From the NCBI GenBank assembly GCA_023420085.1, contig JAEZWQ010000023.1, positions 1-39,395 on the forward strand: a stretch of 39,395 nucleotides of DNA, given 5' to 3'. Numbering within the stretch: position 1 is the first letter of the stretch; each line of letters opens with the position of its first letter. Below the pieces are notes generated by a model that saw only the letters and a program-made list of their open reading frames with translations, had not been told where the DNA came from and searched no databases. Below are positions 8,083-16,512 of the stretch, piece after piece. This stretch comes from Bacillota bacterium (lineage in GTDB: Bacteria; Bacillota; Clostridia; Lachnospirales; Lachnospiraceae). The position numbers and the translations under genes are program-made.

Positions 8083-8694
8083 CTAATATAGATACAGAAT
8101 CACTGATACTACTATTGCCAATACCAAAAAGAATGCTACTCCTATAGCATTAGGTTTCTTTACCTTTATTTTTGATATAAATAATGTTCCTACAATAATA
8201 TAAAGAATCACCATCAACCATTTAATATTTGTTATACCTAATAGCTTTAATATAACAAGATATAGCGGAAATATAATGGCACTTGATGTAATTGGCAATC
8301 CATCAAGATATTTTCTTTTTTCACTTGTTTCATTTTGGCGTTTTTCTTCCATTACGTTAAAATATCCTAGTCTTATAACTCCTGCTACTGTAAATAGTAT
8401 AGGAAATATAATTAAAATTCCTCTAACTCCAACAACTATACCAATAAATGCAGGAAAAACACCAAAACAAACTAAATCACATAAAGAATCTATTTGTATA
8501 CCAAAAAATTCTGCATCTTTAGTACGTTTAGTTATTCTTGCTATCTTACCATCAAATACATCACAAATTCCAGAAATCATTAAGCAAAATATTGCTGCAT
8601 CAATATTCCCTTCATATGCAAATGCAATCCCTAATAAAGTAATTCCTAATCCTATATATGTAAGAATAACTGAACGATTATAAAAACCTAACAT
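8083..8694 (-). CDS. pssA: CDP-diacylglycerol--serine O-phosphatidyltransferase
   Basis: This 203-residue membrane enzyme makes phosphatidylserine from CDP-diacylglycerol and serine. The CDP-alcohol phosphotransferase signature DGX2ARX9GX3DX3D is complete: DGKIAR near residue 47, then a Gly, and finally the two aspartates in IQIDSLCDLVCFG. Six to eight hydrophobic helices span the protein. The signature and the following psd gene decide for phosphatidylserine synthase over PgsA. It begins one base after the stop of the flippase-like gene. Confidence 0.92.
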   Translation of the reverse strand: MLGFYNRSVILTYIGLGITLLGIAFAYEGNIDAAIFCLMISGICDVFDGKIARITKRTKDAEFFGIQIDSLCDLVCFGVFPAFIGIVVGVRGILIIFPILFTVAGVIRLGYFNVMEEKRQNETSEKRKYLDGLPITSSAIIFPLYLVILKLLGITNIKWLMVILYIIVGTLFISKIKVKKPNAIGVAFFLVLAIVVSVILYLY

Positions 8695-8695
8695 A

Positions 8696-9727
8696 CTACT
8701 TACCTCTTAATTTATTCATTCTAATACTTGCTATAATACATGCTAATATTCCAAGTACAATCAGTATATAGAATGTTAAAAATCTATTTATTAAAAGTGC
8801 TGAAACCACTTTAGAACTTCCAAATATTGTAGTAAATATTGATAAAAATAATAACTCTGTAGCCCCTAGTCCACCAGGTAATGGTAACATATCTACAGCA
8901 ACATTTATACATGCAGCTAACACAAGTATTGTAAATATTGATGTTCCTGTCATATTAAATGCAAAATATACAGCAACGGTAACTGCAAAATAGGCAATCC
9001 TTTGTATAAATGTTAGTAAAAATACAGGTATTGCCATATTATTATAATGCCCCTTATAATATATTGCTGTTGATACATACTTATCTAAATATGCAACTGC
9101 TTTATCCCTAAGTGAATATCTATATTTACCCAATAGCCTTCCAAAAAATCCTTGATAAACTTTTTTACAAAATATATATAAAAGTCTAGGCTTTAATAAA
9201 AGAAGAACCATGAAAAATAATAATACAACATTAGCTATAAGACCTATATATATGTATATTCCAACTCCACTTAAATAATCTTTAATATCACTTATATTAA
9301 AAAACATTATTAATGCACCAATTATTACAAGTACACCCTTATAGGCTATTGTTATTATCATCAAGAGAGGAGTAGATTCTCCTACAGTGATCCCTCTTTT
9401 TTTCATATAATACATCTGTGCCGGTTGCCCACCTGAAGCTGACGGTGTTATACAACTAAATAAAAACCCTATAAACGAATACAAAGCACAATCAAAAAAA
9501 TTAGATGGTTTATCAATTTTTTTTAGCAAAAAGTGAATCATTACTGATTCAAGCAGAACATAAACTAATATAAATACCAATCCAAGGAAGATAAAGAAAA
9601 AGTTTATATCAATTGCTTGATTTAGCCCCTCTCTAAGATCAGTTTCCTTAGAAAGCTTCCACATTGTTAGACTAAGAACAATGATTAAAAAAGCTATATT
9701 AAATATTAATTGTTTTTTATTCTGCAT
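8696..9727 (-). CDS. UPF0104/MprF-type flippase-like membrane protein
   Basis: This 343-residue protein is mostly hydrophobic, with about eight predicted helices. It carries the family signatures TPSASGGQPAQMYYM near residue 93 and LPLPGGLGATELLFL near 285. The family includes the N-terminal flippase part of MprF and AglD. There is no C-terminal aminoacyl-transferase domain, so it is not a complete lysyl-phosphatidylglycerol synthase. Between a sugar nucleotidyltransferase and pssA-psd, a role in moving or making a lipid-linked sugar or phospholipid is reasonable inference; the substrate is unknown. Confidence 0.8.
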   Translation of the reverse strand: MQNKKQLIFNIAFLIIVLSLTMWKLSKETDLREGLNQAIDINFFFIFLGLVFILVYVLLESVMIHFLLKKIDKPSNFFDCALYSFIGFLFSCITPSASGGQPAQMYYMKKRGITVGESTPLLMIITIAYKGVLVIIGALIMFFNISDIKDYLSGVGIYIYIGLIANVVLLFFMVLLLLKPRLLYIFCKKVYQGFFGRLLGKYRYSLRDKAVAYLDKYVSTAIYYKGHYNNMAIPVFLLTFIQRIAYFAVTVAVYFAFNMTGTSIFTILVLAACINVAVDMLPLPGGLGATELLFLSIFTTIFGSSKVVSALLINRFLTFYILIVLGILACIIASIRMNKLRGK

Positions 9728-9745
9728 AAACTTCTCCCAAATTTA

Positions 9746-10645
9746 TTAAATATTATCATACAGGCCTTTTTCTCTTAATTTTTTTAGTTCCTCTACCACT
9801 CCTGCTTTATCTTCTTTATAAGTTACACCAAACCATTTATCTGTAGATTTGATAACTGATATATTAAGCTTGCCTTCTTTTAAATATTCCTGAATAACTT
9901 CAGGTAGTAAAAATTCACATTTTAATGGATCTTTATCAAGTTCTGCATCTAAAAACCCTGTAAATTTATCTTCTATCATTTTTATGACTTTATTATTGAA
10001 GCCCCACATATTCATAGATACTACTGAATCATTAGGTAGACTAATCCATTCTCCATTATCTTCATACTCTATTTTATCTCCATGGACTTCTATTTTCTTT
10101 CTTTCGTCTATTCTCTTTAGTTCATTCTCATCAGTAACACATACACCTCTAGCTACATGCCCATTTTTAGAAACCGTATTTTCTAATATATATCCTATCA
10201 TACATCCCGTATCTTGCTGAACTTCTTTTGTTAAATAGTCGTATAGATACTTGTATGCTGCTTTTCCATAATAATCATCTGCATTTATAACTGCAAAAGG
10301 TGCATCAACAATATCTTTTAATTGTATAATTGAATGTCCAGTACCCCAAGGTTTTTCACGTCCTTCAGGTACTGTATAACCTTCCGGCAATGCCTCTACT
10401 TCTTGATAAACATAGTATACATTTGCCTTTTTTTCTATCCTATTACCAATAATATTTTTGAAATCTTCTTCTATAGATTTTTTTATAATAAAAACAATAT
10501 TTTTAAATCCACTTTCAATAGCGTCATATATAGAATAGTCAATAATAACATTACCTTTATCATCAACTGCATCTATTTGCTTTAAGCCTCCATATCTACT
10601 TCCCATTCCTGCTGCTAATATAACAAGATAAGGTTCTCTACTCAT
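9746..10645 (-). CDS. Sugar-phosphate nucleotidyltransferase
   Basis: This 299-residue cytoplasmic enzyme has the nucleotide-binding start LVILAAGMGSRYGGLKQ (residues 7-23) and the metal-binding NADDYYG near 120, both typical of NTP-transferase enzymes that make NDP-sugars. PWGTGHSI near 98 fits the substrate loop. Which nucleotide and sugar are used cannot be told from sequence alone; UTP with glucose-1-phosphate is possible. It overlaps recU by 8 bases and lies 18 bases before the membrane protein gene, suggesting a shared glycolipid or cell-surface role. Confidence 0.82.
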   Translation of the reverse strand: MSREPYLVILAAGMGSRYGGLKQIDAVDDKGNVIIDYSIYDAIESGFKNIVFIIKKSIEEDFKNIIGNRIEKKANVYYVYQEVEALPEGYTVPEGREKPWGTGHSIIQLKDIVDAPFAVINADDYYGKAAYKYLYDYLTKEVQQDTGCMIGYILENTVSKNGHVARGVCVTDENELKRIDERKKIEVHGDKIEYEDNGEWISLPNDSVVSMNMWGFNNKVIKMIEDKFTGFLDAELDKDPLKCEFLLPEVIQEYLKEGKLNISVIKSTDKWFGVTYKEDKAGVVEELKKLREKGLYDNI

Positions 10646-11177
10646 CTTCTCTTCCTCCTATATCTTTGTTGAGCATTTCTAAATAATGAACCATATATGT
10701 TGACCTATCTTTCAATGTATAATTATGATCTAATTCATCGTAGGTAAAACTTTTTCTTCCACCATTATCTGCTCTTTTAATAAATTTATCTATATCCTTA
10801 AATTTCAAATATACTATTTCATCAAAACTATGATAATAAATTAAGATAAATGAAACTCCACCTTGCTCTTCAAATTTTTTCATAAACTCATATTGATGTC
10901 TATGTATATTTTGAAGGGAAAAAGTTTTATTTGAAACCTCTTTTGCATCGAAACATACTGGTATCCCCTGAACTACTCCAATATAGTCCACCGTACTCTT
11001 CATATCGAAATATGCAAGCGTGATTTTACCTGAATGTTTATCAATCTGTATTGGTTTAATTGGAGTTGGTACTTTTTGGATCAGTGCAAGATTATGTTGT
11101 CTATATAAATCATTTGTAACATTTATCATATCCTCTAAAGTAGACCCTCTAAGTCCCCTAGTTCCCCAAGTTGCCAT
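10638..11177 (-). CDS. recU: Holliday junction resolvase RecU
   Basis: This 179-residue nuclease resolves recombination junctions in Firmicutes. Conserved family segments include the N-terminal RGLRGSTLEDMIN, the metal-binding TVDYIGVVQGIPVCFDAKEV with Asp and Glu/Lys at residues 64-79, and the HRHQYEFMKKFEEQGG segment near 92-107. The start overlaps the RluA-type gene by 20 bases. recG lies in the same run, so two Holliday-junction enzymes are probably coexpressed. In Bacillus recU pairs with a penicillin-binding protein gene, which is absent here. Confidence 0.93.
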   Translation of the reverse strand: MATWGTRGLRGSTLEDMINVTNDLYRQHNLALIQKVPTPIKPIQIDKHSGKITLAYFDMKSTVDYIGVVQGIPVCFDAKEVSNKTFSLQNIHRHQYEFMKKFEEQGGVSFILIYYHSFDEIVYLKFKDIDKFIKRADNGGRKSFTYDELDHNYTLKDRSTYMVHYLEMLNKDIGGREDE

Positions 11178-12072
11178 CTTCTATTCCTCTTAACGTCTTT
11201 ATAAAATATGAATCTTCAGATAATTCAGCTAAAATAACTAAATCTTTTATACCAAGATTGTTTTCTCTAATTTTCATCTCTTCACAATGCAATAAATAGT
11301 ACTTTATTGGAAATCTAGAACCATATTTTCTATCTCCAACAAGTGGATACCCAAGGTATGCCATGTGAGCTCTAATCTGATGAGTTTTGCCGGTATGTAT
11401 CTGTACTCTACAAAGTGTAAATTCTTTTACATATCTTAAAGGCTGGACACTGGTTTTTATAGTACTTCCTAACTCACCAACCTTTGATATATTATCACTT
11501 CTTGATATTTTGGCTTCAGAATATATATCATTTTTAATTTTTCCATGAACAAGAGTAAGATAAAATTTATCTACAAGCCTTTCTCTAAAAATCCTATTTA
11601 ATTCTTTCAATCCCTCATACGTCTTACCTGCAAGGACTATTCCTGAAGTATTCCTATCTAATCTATTAACAATAGATGGTTTGAATCCATATTCACATCC
11701 AAGATATTCAATAATTGCATCATTAAGGGAATAATCTGTAATTATAGACTTCTGACTTAGCATACCAAGAGGTTTATCTATAGCTAAAATATTAGCATCT
11801 TCAAAGAGTATCTTTAATTTATTTACATGTTTGGATAGATTATCATTATTTTGAAATCCAAACTCTTTTGCTTGAATATCTGTAATATATATTTCTACAA
11901 CATCACCCGAATTTATGATAAAATCCTGCTTCTGTCTTTTACCATTAACTTTTACATCCTTTTTTCTAAATAACTTATGGATAAATGATTGTGGAGCTAA
12001 TGGTAATACTTTAATTACAAACTTAATTAACTTTTGATTCTCTGCCTGTTTTTTTACATTTATTGATAGCAT
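11158..12072 (-). CDS. RluA-family rRNA pseudouridine synthase
   Basis: This 304-residue RNA-modifying enzyme has an N-terminal S4-like RNA-binding segment (residues 10-70, SFIHKLFRKKDVKVNGKR) and a pseudouridine synthase domain. The active-site motif VNRLDRNTSGIVLAGK is near 137, with its central Asp intact. GKTHQIRAHMAYLGYPLVGD near 226 is the usual C-terminal signature. It is most like RluC/RluD, but the target uridines cannot be assigned. ATG at 12072 follows AGGA by seven bases, so the 50-base overlap with the SDR gene appears real. Confidence 0.88.
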   Translation of the reverse strand: MLSINVKKQAENQKLIKFVIKVLPLAPQSFIHKLFRKKDVKVNGKRQKQDFIINSGDVVEIYITDIQAKEFGFQNNDNLSKHVNKLKILFEDANILAIDKPLGMLSQKSIITDYSLNDAIIEYLGCEYGFKPSIVNRLDRNTSGIVLAGKTYEGLKELNRIFRERLVDKFYLTLVHGKIKNDIYSEAKISRSDNISKVGELGSTIKTSVQPLRYVKEFTLCRVQIHTGKTHQIRAHMAYLGYPLVGDRKYGSRFPIKYYLLHCEEMKIRENNLGIKDLVILAELSEDSYFIKTLRGIEDGNLGN

Positions 12073-12832
12073 TTATAAGTCCTGTATATGTAGGAAGCAA
12101 AACTGAGTGAGGAACTACTTTTGATAGCACTCTAAAAGCTTTCATCTGTAATCCATAAGTAATAACTCCTCGTCCTTTTAAATTTTCTTGGTATGCATTA
12201 TATGCAACTCTCATCGGATTTGCTTTACCAATAAATTCAAGATTTTTTTCAGCTCCCTTTAAATTATCAAAAAAATTTGTGTTCACAGGTCCTGGACAAA
12301 CAGCACTAACTATAATGTCCTTTTTCTTAAGTTCTTCTCTCAAAGCTCTTGTGAAGCTTAGCACATAAGATTTTGATGCTGCATATACACTAAAATAAGG
12401 TTGAGGCAAATAACTTGCAGCTGAAGCCATATTAATGATTCTAGCCCCAGCATTCATATGTGGTATACAGTTATATGCTATAGATGTAAATGCTTCAATA
12501 TTAAGTCTTAATAAACTTCTAATATTTATATAATTAGCATCTTCAAAGCAGCCATCAACTCCTATTCCGGCTGAATTTACTAGCACAGTTATTTCAAAAT
12601 TTTTCTGCCTTGCAATAAGCTTTCTAATAGTATTTAAATTAATTGAACTAGTTAAATCTAGGTCTATTATACGAGTATCATGATCTAATTCTTTTGCAAT
12701 TTTTTCAAGCTTTGACTTAGTTTTTCCTATAAGCCAAATTTCATCAAGAAAAACTTCTTTTCTATCTATTATTCTTGCAAAAGCTTTGCCAATCCCTGAA
12801 CTAGCACCTGTGATTATTGCTATTTTTTTCAT
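12023..12832 (-). CDS. Short-chain dehydrogenase/reductase
   Basis: This 269-residue NAD(P)-dependent oxidoreductase has a Rossmann fold. The cofactor motif TGASSGIGKAF is at residues 8-18, NSAG near 87, and the catalytic Tyr and Lys in YFSVYAASKSY near 150. AVCPGPVNTNFF follows, as in DltE/YohF-like SDRs. The substrate is unknown. The last 50 bases overlap the RluA-type gene in another frame. It lies 14 bases after the coiled-coil gene, so it is in the operon, but no neighbour points to a specific reaction. Confidence 0.85.
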   Translation of the reverse strand: MKKIAIITGASSGIGKAFARIIDRKEVFLDEIWLIGKTKSKLEKIAKELDHDTRIIDLDLTSSINLNTIRKLIARQKNFEITVLVNSAGIGVDGCFEDANYINIRSLLRLNIEAFTSIAYNCIPHMNAGARIINMASAASYLPQPYFSVYAASKSYVLSFTRALREELKKKDIIVSAVCPGPVNTNFFDNLKGAEKNLEFIGKANPMRVAYNAYQENLKGRGVITYGLQMKAFRVLSKVVPHSVLLPTYTGLINAINKCKKTGRESKVN

Positions 12833-12846
12833 ATTACTCCAATATT

Positions 12847-13461
12847 TTAAACTTCGTCATAAGTTCCTTCAAGAGCTTCTACTTCATTACTTTCTTGATT
12901 TGATCCATTAAGTATTCCATTCATTTGAACTTTTAACTCTTCCCTATTTCTTCTTAACGTATCAAGTTGTTCACTATAAGCTGTAATCATTCTCTCAGAA
13001 TATTCTCTCTCTTTATCAAGTGCAGCCTCTACAAATTTATCTAAGTTATTGATTAGGTTTGTAGTATAGTTAATTGCACCCACTCTTATGCTTGTAGCCT
13101 CACCAATGGCATCATTTAATAAAGTATTAGCCTTATCCGTTGATTCTTGTTCTAATCTTTTAGCTTTTTCAAAAGCTTCACGAGTTATATTATCTTTATC
13201 TACAAGCTCATCAGCTTTTTTACGAGCATCATCAACTATTTCCTTTGCTTTAGAATTTGCTTTTGCAATAATATTATCTTGATTAGCAATTATTCTTTGC
13301 ACTGTATTTAGTTCTTCAGGTAACTGTTTTCTTAATTCTCCAATAAGTTCTCTTAATGTATCTCTCTCACAAACTATCTTTGTATTAGAGAATGCTTGAG
13401 TTTTACAGTTTGAAATATAATCCTCTAAATTATCAATTATTTGTTCAATTCTATTATTCAT
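12847..13461 (-). CDS. Coiled-coil protein (ATPase/DivIVA-like), function unknown
   Basis: This 204-residue, highly charged protein is nearly all helix. Residues about 70-150 form a long coiled coil rich in Ala, Lys, Glu and Asp (IIAKANSKAKEIVDDARKKA and following), like the F-type ATPase b-subunit stalk. It has no signal or membrane helix. Clostridial genomes often keep such a gene directly after coaD, where it is annotated as a vacuolar-ATPase-like or DivIVA-like protein; a cell-shape or division role is only inferred. It overlaps coaD by 8 bases. Confidence 0.75.
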   Translation of the reverse strand: MNNRIEQIIDNLEDYISNCKTQAFSNTKIVCERDTLRELIGELRKQLPEELNTVQRIIANQDNIIAKANSKAKEIVDDARKKADELVDKDNITREAFEKAKRLEQESTDKANTLLNDAIGEATSIRVGAINYTTNLINNLDKFVEAALDKEREYSERMITAYSEQLDTLRRNREELKVQMNGILNGSNQESNEVEALEGTYDEV

Positions 13462-13945
13462 TTGATGCTCCTTTCAAAACTTTTTCAACTTCATTTAATA
13501 TATCATTAGGAATAAATCCTTTTATATCACCATTAAAATACGCAACCTCTTTTACAATACTTGAACTTAAATATGCATATTCAAGTTTTGTTGCCATAAA
13601 AATCGTCTCAATATCTTCACTAATTTTTGAATTTGTCTGAGCTAGTTGTAACTCATATTCAAAATCTGTAACGGCTCTTAATCCTCTTACAATAGTGCTA
13701 GCTCCAACATCTTTTGCGTAGTTCACTAAAAGCCCAGAACATGATGTAACTTCAACATTGTCTATGTCTTTACAAACTGTCTTTAAAAAACTCTTCCTTT
13801 GTTCAACAGTAAATGCTGGTTTCTTGCTAACATTAGTAAATACTGCAACGATGAGCTTATCAAAAATTTTACTTGACCTCTTAATTATATCTAAATGTCC
13901 AAGTGTAACAGGGTCAAAGCTACCCGGATATACTGCTATTTTCAT
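13454..13945 (-). CDS. coaD: Phosphopantetheine adenylyltransferase
   Basis: This 163-residue enzyme makes dephospho-CoA from phosphopantetheine and ATP, the penultimate CoA step. MKIAVYPGSFDPVTLGH carries the nucleotidyltransferase (T/H)xGH motif at residues 15-18, and YAYLSSSIVKEVA near 124-136 corresponds to the ISSTxVRE motif. Length is typical. The start overlaps rsmD by 26 bases; rsmD-coaD is one of the most conserved gene pairs in Firmicutes. Confidence 0.97.
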   Translation of the reverse strand: MKIAVYPGSFDPVTLGHLDIIKRSSKIFDKLIVAVFTNVSKKPAFTVEQRKSFLKTVCKDIDNVEVTSCSGLLVNYAKDVGASTIVRGLRAVTDFEYELQLAQTNSKISEDIETIFMATKLEYAYLSSSIVKEVAYFNGDIKGFIPNDILNEVEKVLKGASNE

Positions 13946-14504
13946 ATGAATACCTTAAAAATAAATGTTTATTATTTTTATATTTTTTTTCTTTCTCCAA
14001 CTTTAAATTATAACTACATAACATATCTTTATCAATATCAAAGGTCTTTGGCAATTCTAAAATTAGTAATCCATCTTCTTCCAATACACAATTATCATGA
14101 ATATTTTTTAATATATCCATATACATATTTTCGAAATACGGCGGATCTACAAAAATAAAATTAAACTTTATTTTCAATGCTCCTAATTTTTTTAAAGCAG
14201 CCTTATAGTCTGTATTAAATATTGCTGATATATTTTCAAATTTTGTTTTTTTTACATTCTCTTTTATTATTCTTATAGCTTCACGTGAATTGTCTATAAA
14301 ATAAGCTTTTTCCGCTCCACGACTTAATGCTTCTATTCCAATAGCACCCGATCCTGCAAACAAATCTAAAAACATACTTCCAAATAAATCTTGCTGAATA
14401 ATATTAAATAATGTTTCTTTAATCCTATCTGTTGTAGGCCTTATATCATCTGTCTTTGGGCTAGATAATTTTATACTTCTAGCACTCCCTGCAATAACTC
14501 TCAT
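13920..14504 (-). CDS. rsmD: 16S rRNA (guanine966-N2)-methyltransferase
   Basis: This 194-residue SAM-dependent methyltransferase modifies G966 of 16S rRNA. It starts MRVIAGSARSIKLSSP, carries the SAM-binding FLDLFAGSGAIGIEALSRGA near residues 45-63, and the catalytic FVDPPY near 117, the NPPY-type motif of N2-methylation. PTTDRIKETLFNI near 23-35 is diagnostic of RsmD. It follows recG by seven bases and overlaps coaD. Confidence 0.95.
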   Translation of the reverse strand: MRVIAGSARSIKLSSPKTDDIRPTTDRIKETLFNIIQQDLFGSMFLDLFAGSGAIGIEALSRGAEKAYFIDNSREAIRIIKENVKKTKFENISAIFNTDYKAALKKLGALKIKFNFIFVDPPYFENMYMDILKNIHDNCVLEEDGLLILELPKTFDIDKDMLCSYNLKLEKEKKYKNNKHLFLRYSYENSSISG

Positions 14505-14511
14505 AACTTCC

Positions 14512-16512
14512 TCAAATCGTATCTGCCATATATGTTTTATCTATCGTTAATCCAGCATTTCCAAACTTATCAATAGCCACTGATACATCTTTTAATATAT
14601 CTGCATCTTGGTAAATATCGGCAAGTTTAAAATTTAGTTCTCCACTTTGCTTTATGCCAAAAAATTCTCCTGGCCCTCTAAGGCGTAAATCTTCATTGGC
14701 AATTTCAAAACCATCATTAGTTTTTTCTAAAATACTAAGCCTTTCAGTATTTGACTTATCTATACTTAAAATCAAAAATACACAATATGATTGAAACTTT
14801 CCTCTACCGACTCGCCCTCTTAACTGATGCAATTGGGCTAGCCCATATCTCTGTGGATCTACTATTAACATAACTGTTGCATTTGGTACATCAACCCCAA
14901 CTTCAATAACTACCGTTGATACTAGGCAGTCTATCTCTCTATTTGAAAATTTTTGCATTACTTCATTTTTTTCTTTTGCATTCATTCTACCATGGAGCAA
15001 CCCCAACCTAACATCATTTCCAAAAAAATTATTTAATTTTTCATATTCTGTAACAACATCAATACAATTGATATTTTCACTCTCTTCAACTAATGGGCAA
15101 ACTACATATGCCTGGCGTCCATTTTCAACTTCCTTTTTTATCAAGTTATAGGCAGCTCTTTCATAATCCCTACTGACAACCTTGTTTTTAATAGGTATTC
15201 TATTTTGAGGAAGTTCATCCATTATAGATATATCCATATCACCATATAGCATTACAGCCAGAGTCCTTGGTATTGGTGTAGCACTCATTACTAGAATATG
15301 TGGATAATTACCTTTGTCTGAAAGTTTTTTTCTCTGATCTACCCCAAACCTATGTTGTTCATCTGTAACCACATATGCCAAATTCTTGTATTCAATACTA
15401 TCCCAAATAATGGAATGTGTTCCAATTAATATATCAATTTCTCCTTCTTTTAGTTTATCATATATTTCCCTTTTTTCCTTTAATTTTGTTGAAGAAGTTA
15501 ATAATGAAATATTAATATCAATACCAAGTTTTGTTGCAATTGATACAAATGACTTATAATGTTGTTTTGCAAGTATTTCTGTTGGCACCATTATCGCACT
15601 TTGATATCCTGAAAGTGATACATTTAACATTGTAAGTACTGACACTAAAGTCTTTCCCGAACCAACATCGCCTTGTAGTAGTCTACTCATCGGATTTTGA
15701 TCCATTAAATCTACCATTATTTCTTTTATAACTCTTTTTTGAGCGTTAGTTAATAAAAATCCAACTGCCCTTTCTAAATCATTTATAGTTATATATTCTT
15801 TTATACAAAAATTATTTTTATACGTATTGATTTCTTTTTTTAGAATACGCATTTTATAAATAAATTTGTAAAATTCTTCAAAAACAAATCTCTTCTTTGC
15901 AATTTTTAGGCTTTCATAGTCACTAGGGAAGTGCAGCTGTCTTATACAATAATCATAATGACAAAGTTTATATTCAGATCTTAAATCCCTTGATAAATCA
16001 TCCTGTATGTTGATAATTGTATCCAAAATTTTTTCTATTGTTTTAACTATAATATTATTAGTTAATCCTTTAGTCAAAGAATACGTTGGAATGATTTTAC
16101 CTATCATACCTGAATATTCTTCAATTGTAAAAAGAGAGGGTTGAAGTAATTCATATGAATTTTTGAGTTTTTTTACATAACCATATGCTACATATGAAAG
16201 ACCTACCCTCAATTTTGTTTTTATAAATGGTGCATTAAACCATTTAATATTAAAATTATTAATTCCATCTGTTGCCTTTGCAATAACAACTTTATAATTT
16301 TGTGAATATCCAGTAACCTTTATCTGTATATAGTTTTTTTTACCATATACAGCCTTATCTATTGTTAGGGCTTCTTCAACCTTGGAGTAAGCAATAGGAA
16401 AGTACTCTAGCATATCTCTAACCGTAATTATTCCAACTTTAGAAAATAAATTTTTTCTTTTATCACCTACTCCTGGAATTTCATCTATATTTGAATTTAA
16501 ACTTATCATCAC
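14512..16512 (-). CDS. recG: ATP-dependent DNA helicase RecG
   Basis: This 666-residue branch-migration helicase remodels stalled forks and Holliday junctions. The N-terminal wedge region includes EIPGVGDKRKNLF. The helicase core has LQGDVGSGKT (Walker A, near 279-288), TDEQHRFGVDQR (DEQH box), MSATPIPRT, LLHGRMNAKEK, and the final motif VGRGKFQSYCVFL. Length fits the family. The start is either GTG at 16512 or ATG at 16509; both overlap the fakA stop, giving translational coupling. Confidence 0.97.
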   Translation of the reverse strand: MMISLNSNIDEIPGVGDKRKNLFSKVGIITVRDMLEYFPIAYSKVEEALTIDKAVYGKKNYIQIKVTGYSQNYKVVIAKATDGINNFNIKWFNAPFIKTKLRVGLSYVAYGYVKKLKNSYELLQPSLFTIEEYSGMIGKIIPTYSLTKGLTNNIIVKTIEKILDTIINIQDDLSRDLRSEYKLCHYDYCIRQLHFPSDYESLKIAKKRFVFEEFYKFIYKMRILKKEINTYKNNFCIKEYITINDLERAVGFLLTNAQKRVIKEIMVDLMDQNPMSRLLQGDVGSGKTLVSVLTMLNVSLSGYQSAIMVPTEILAKQHYKSFVSIATKLGIDINISLLTSSTKLKEKREIYDKLKEGEIDILIGTHSIIWDSIEYKNLAYVVTDEQHRFGVDQRKKLSDKGNYPHILVMSATPIPRTLAVMLYGDMDISIMDELPQNRIPIKNKVVSRDYERAAYNLIKKEVENGRQAYVVCPLVEESENINCIDVVTEYEKLNNFFGNDVRLGLLHGRMNAKEKNEVMQKFSNREIDCLVSTVVIEVGVDVPNATVMLIVDPQRYGLAQLHQLRGRVGRGKFQSYCVFLILSIDKSNTERLSILEKTNDGFEIANEDLRLRGPGEFFGIKQSGELNFKLADIYQDADILKDVSVAIDKFGNAGLTIDKTYMADTI

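Noticed and set aside
8276..8683. A 135-codon plus-strand open frame opposite pssA
   Set aside because: It is antisense to a complete pssA with all signature residues and has no start signals.
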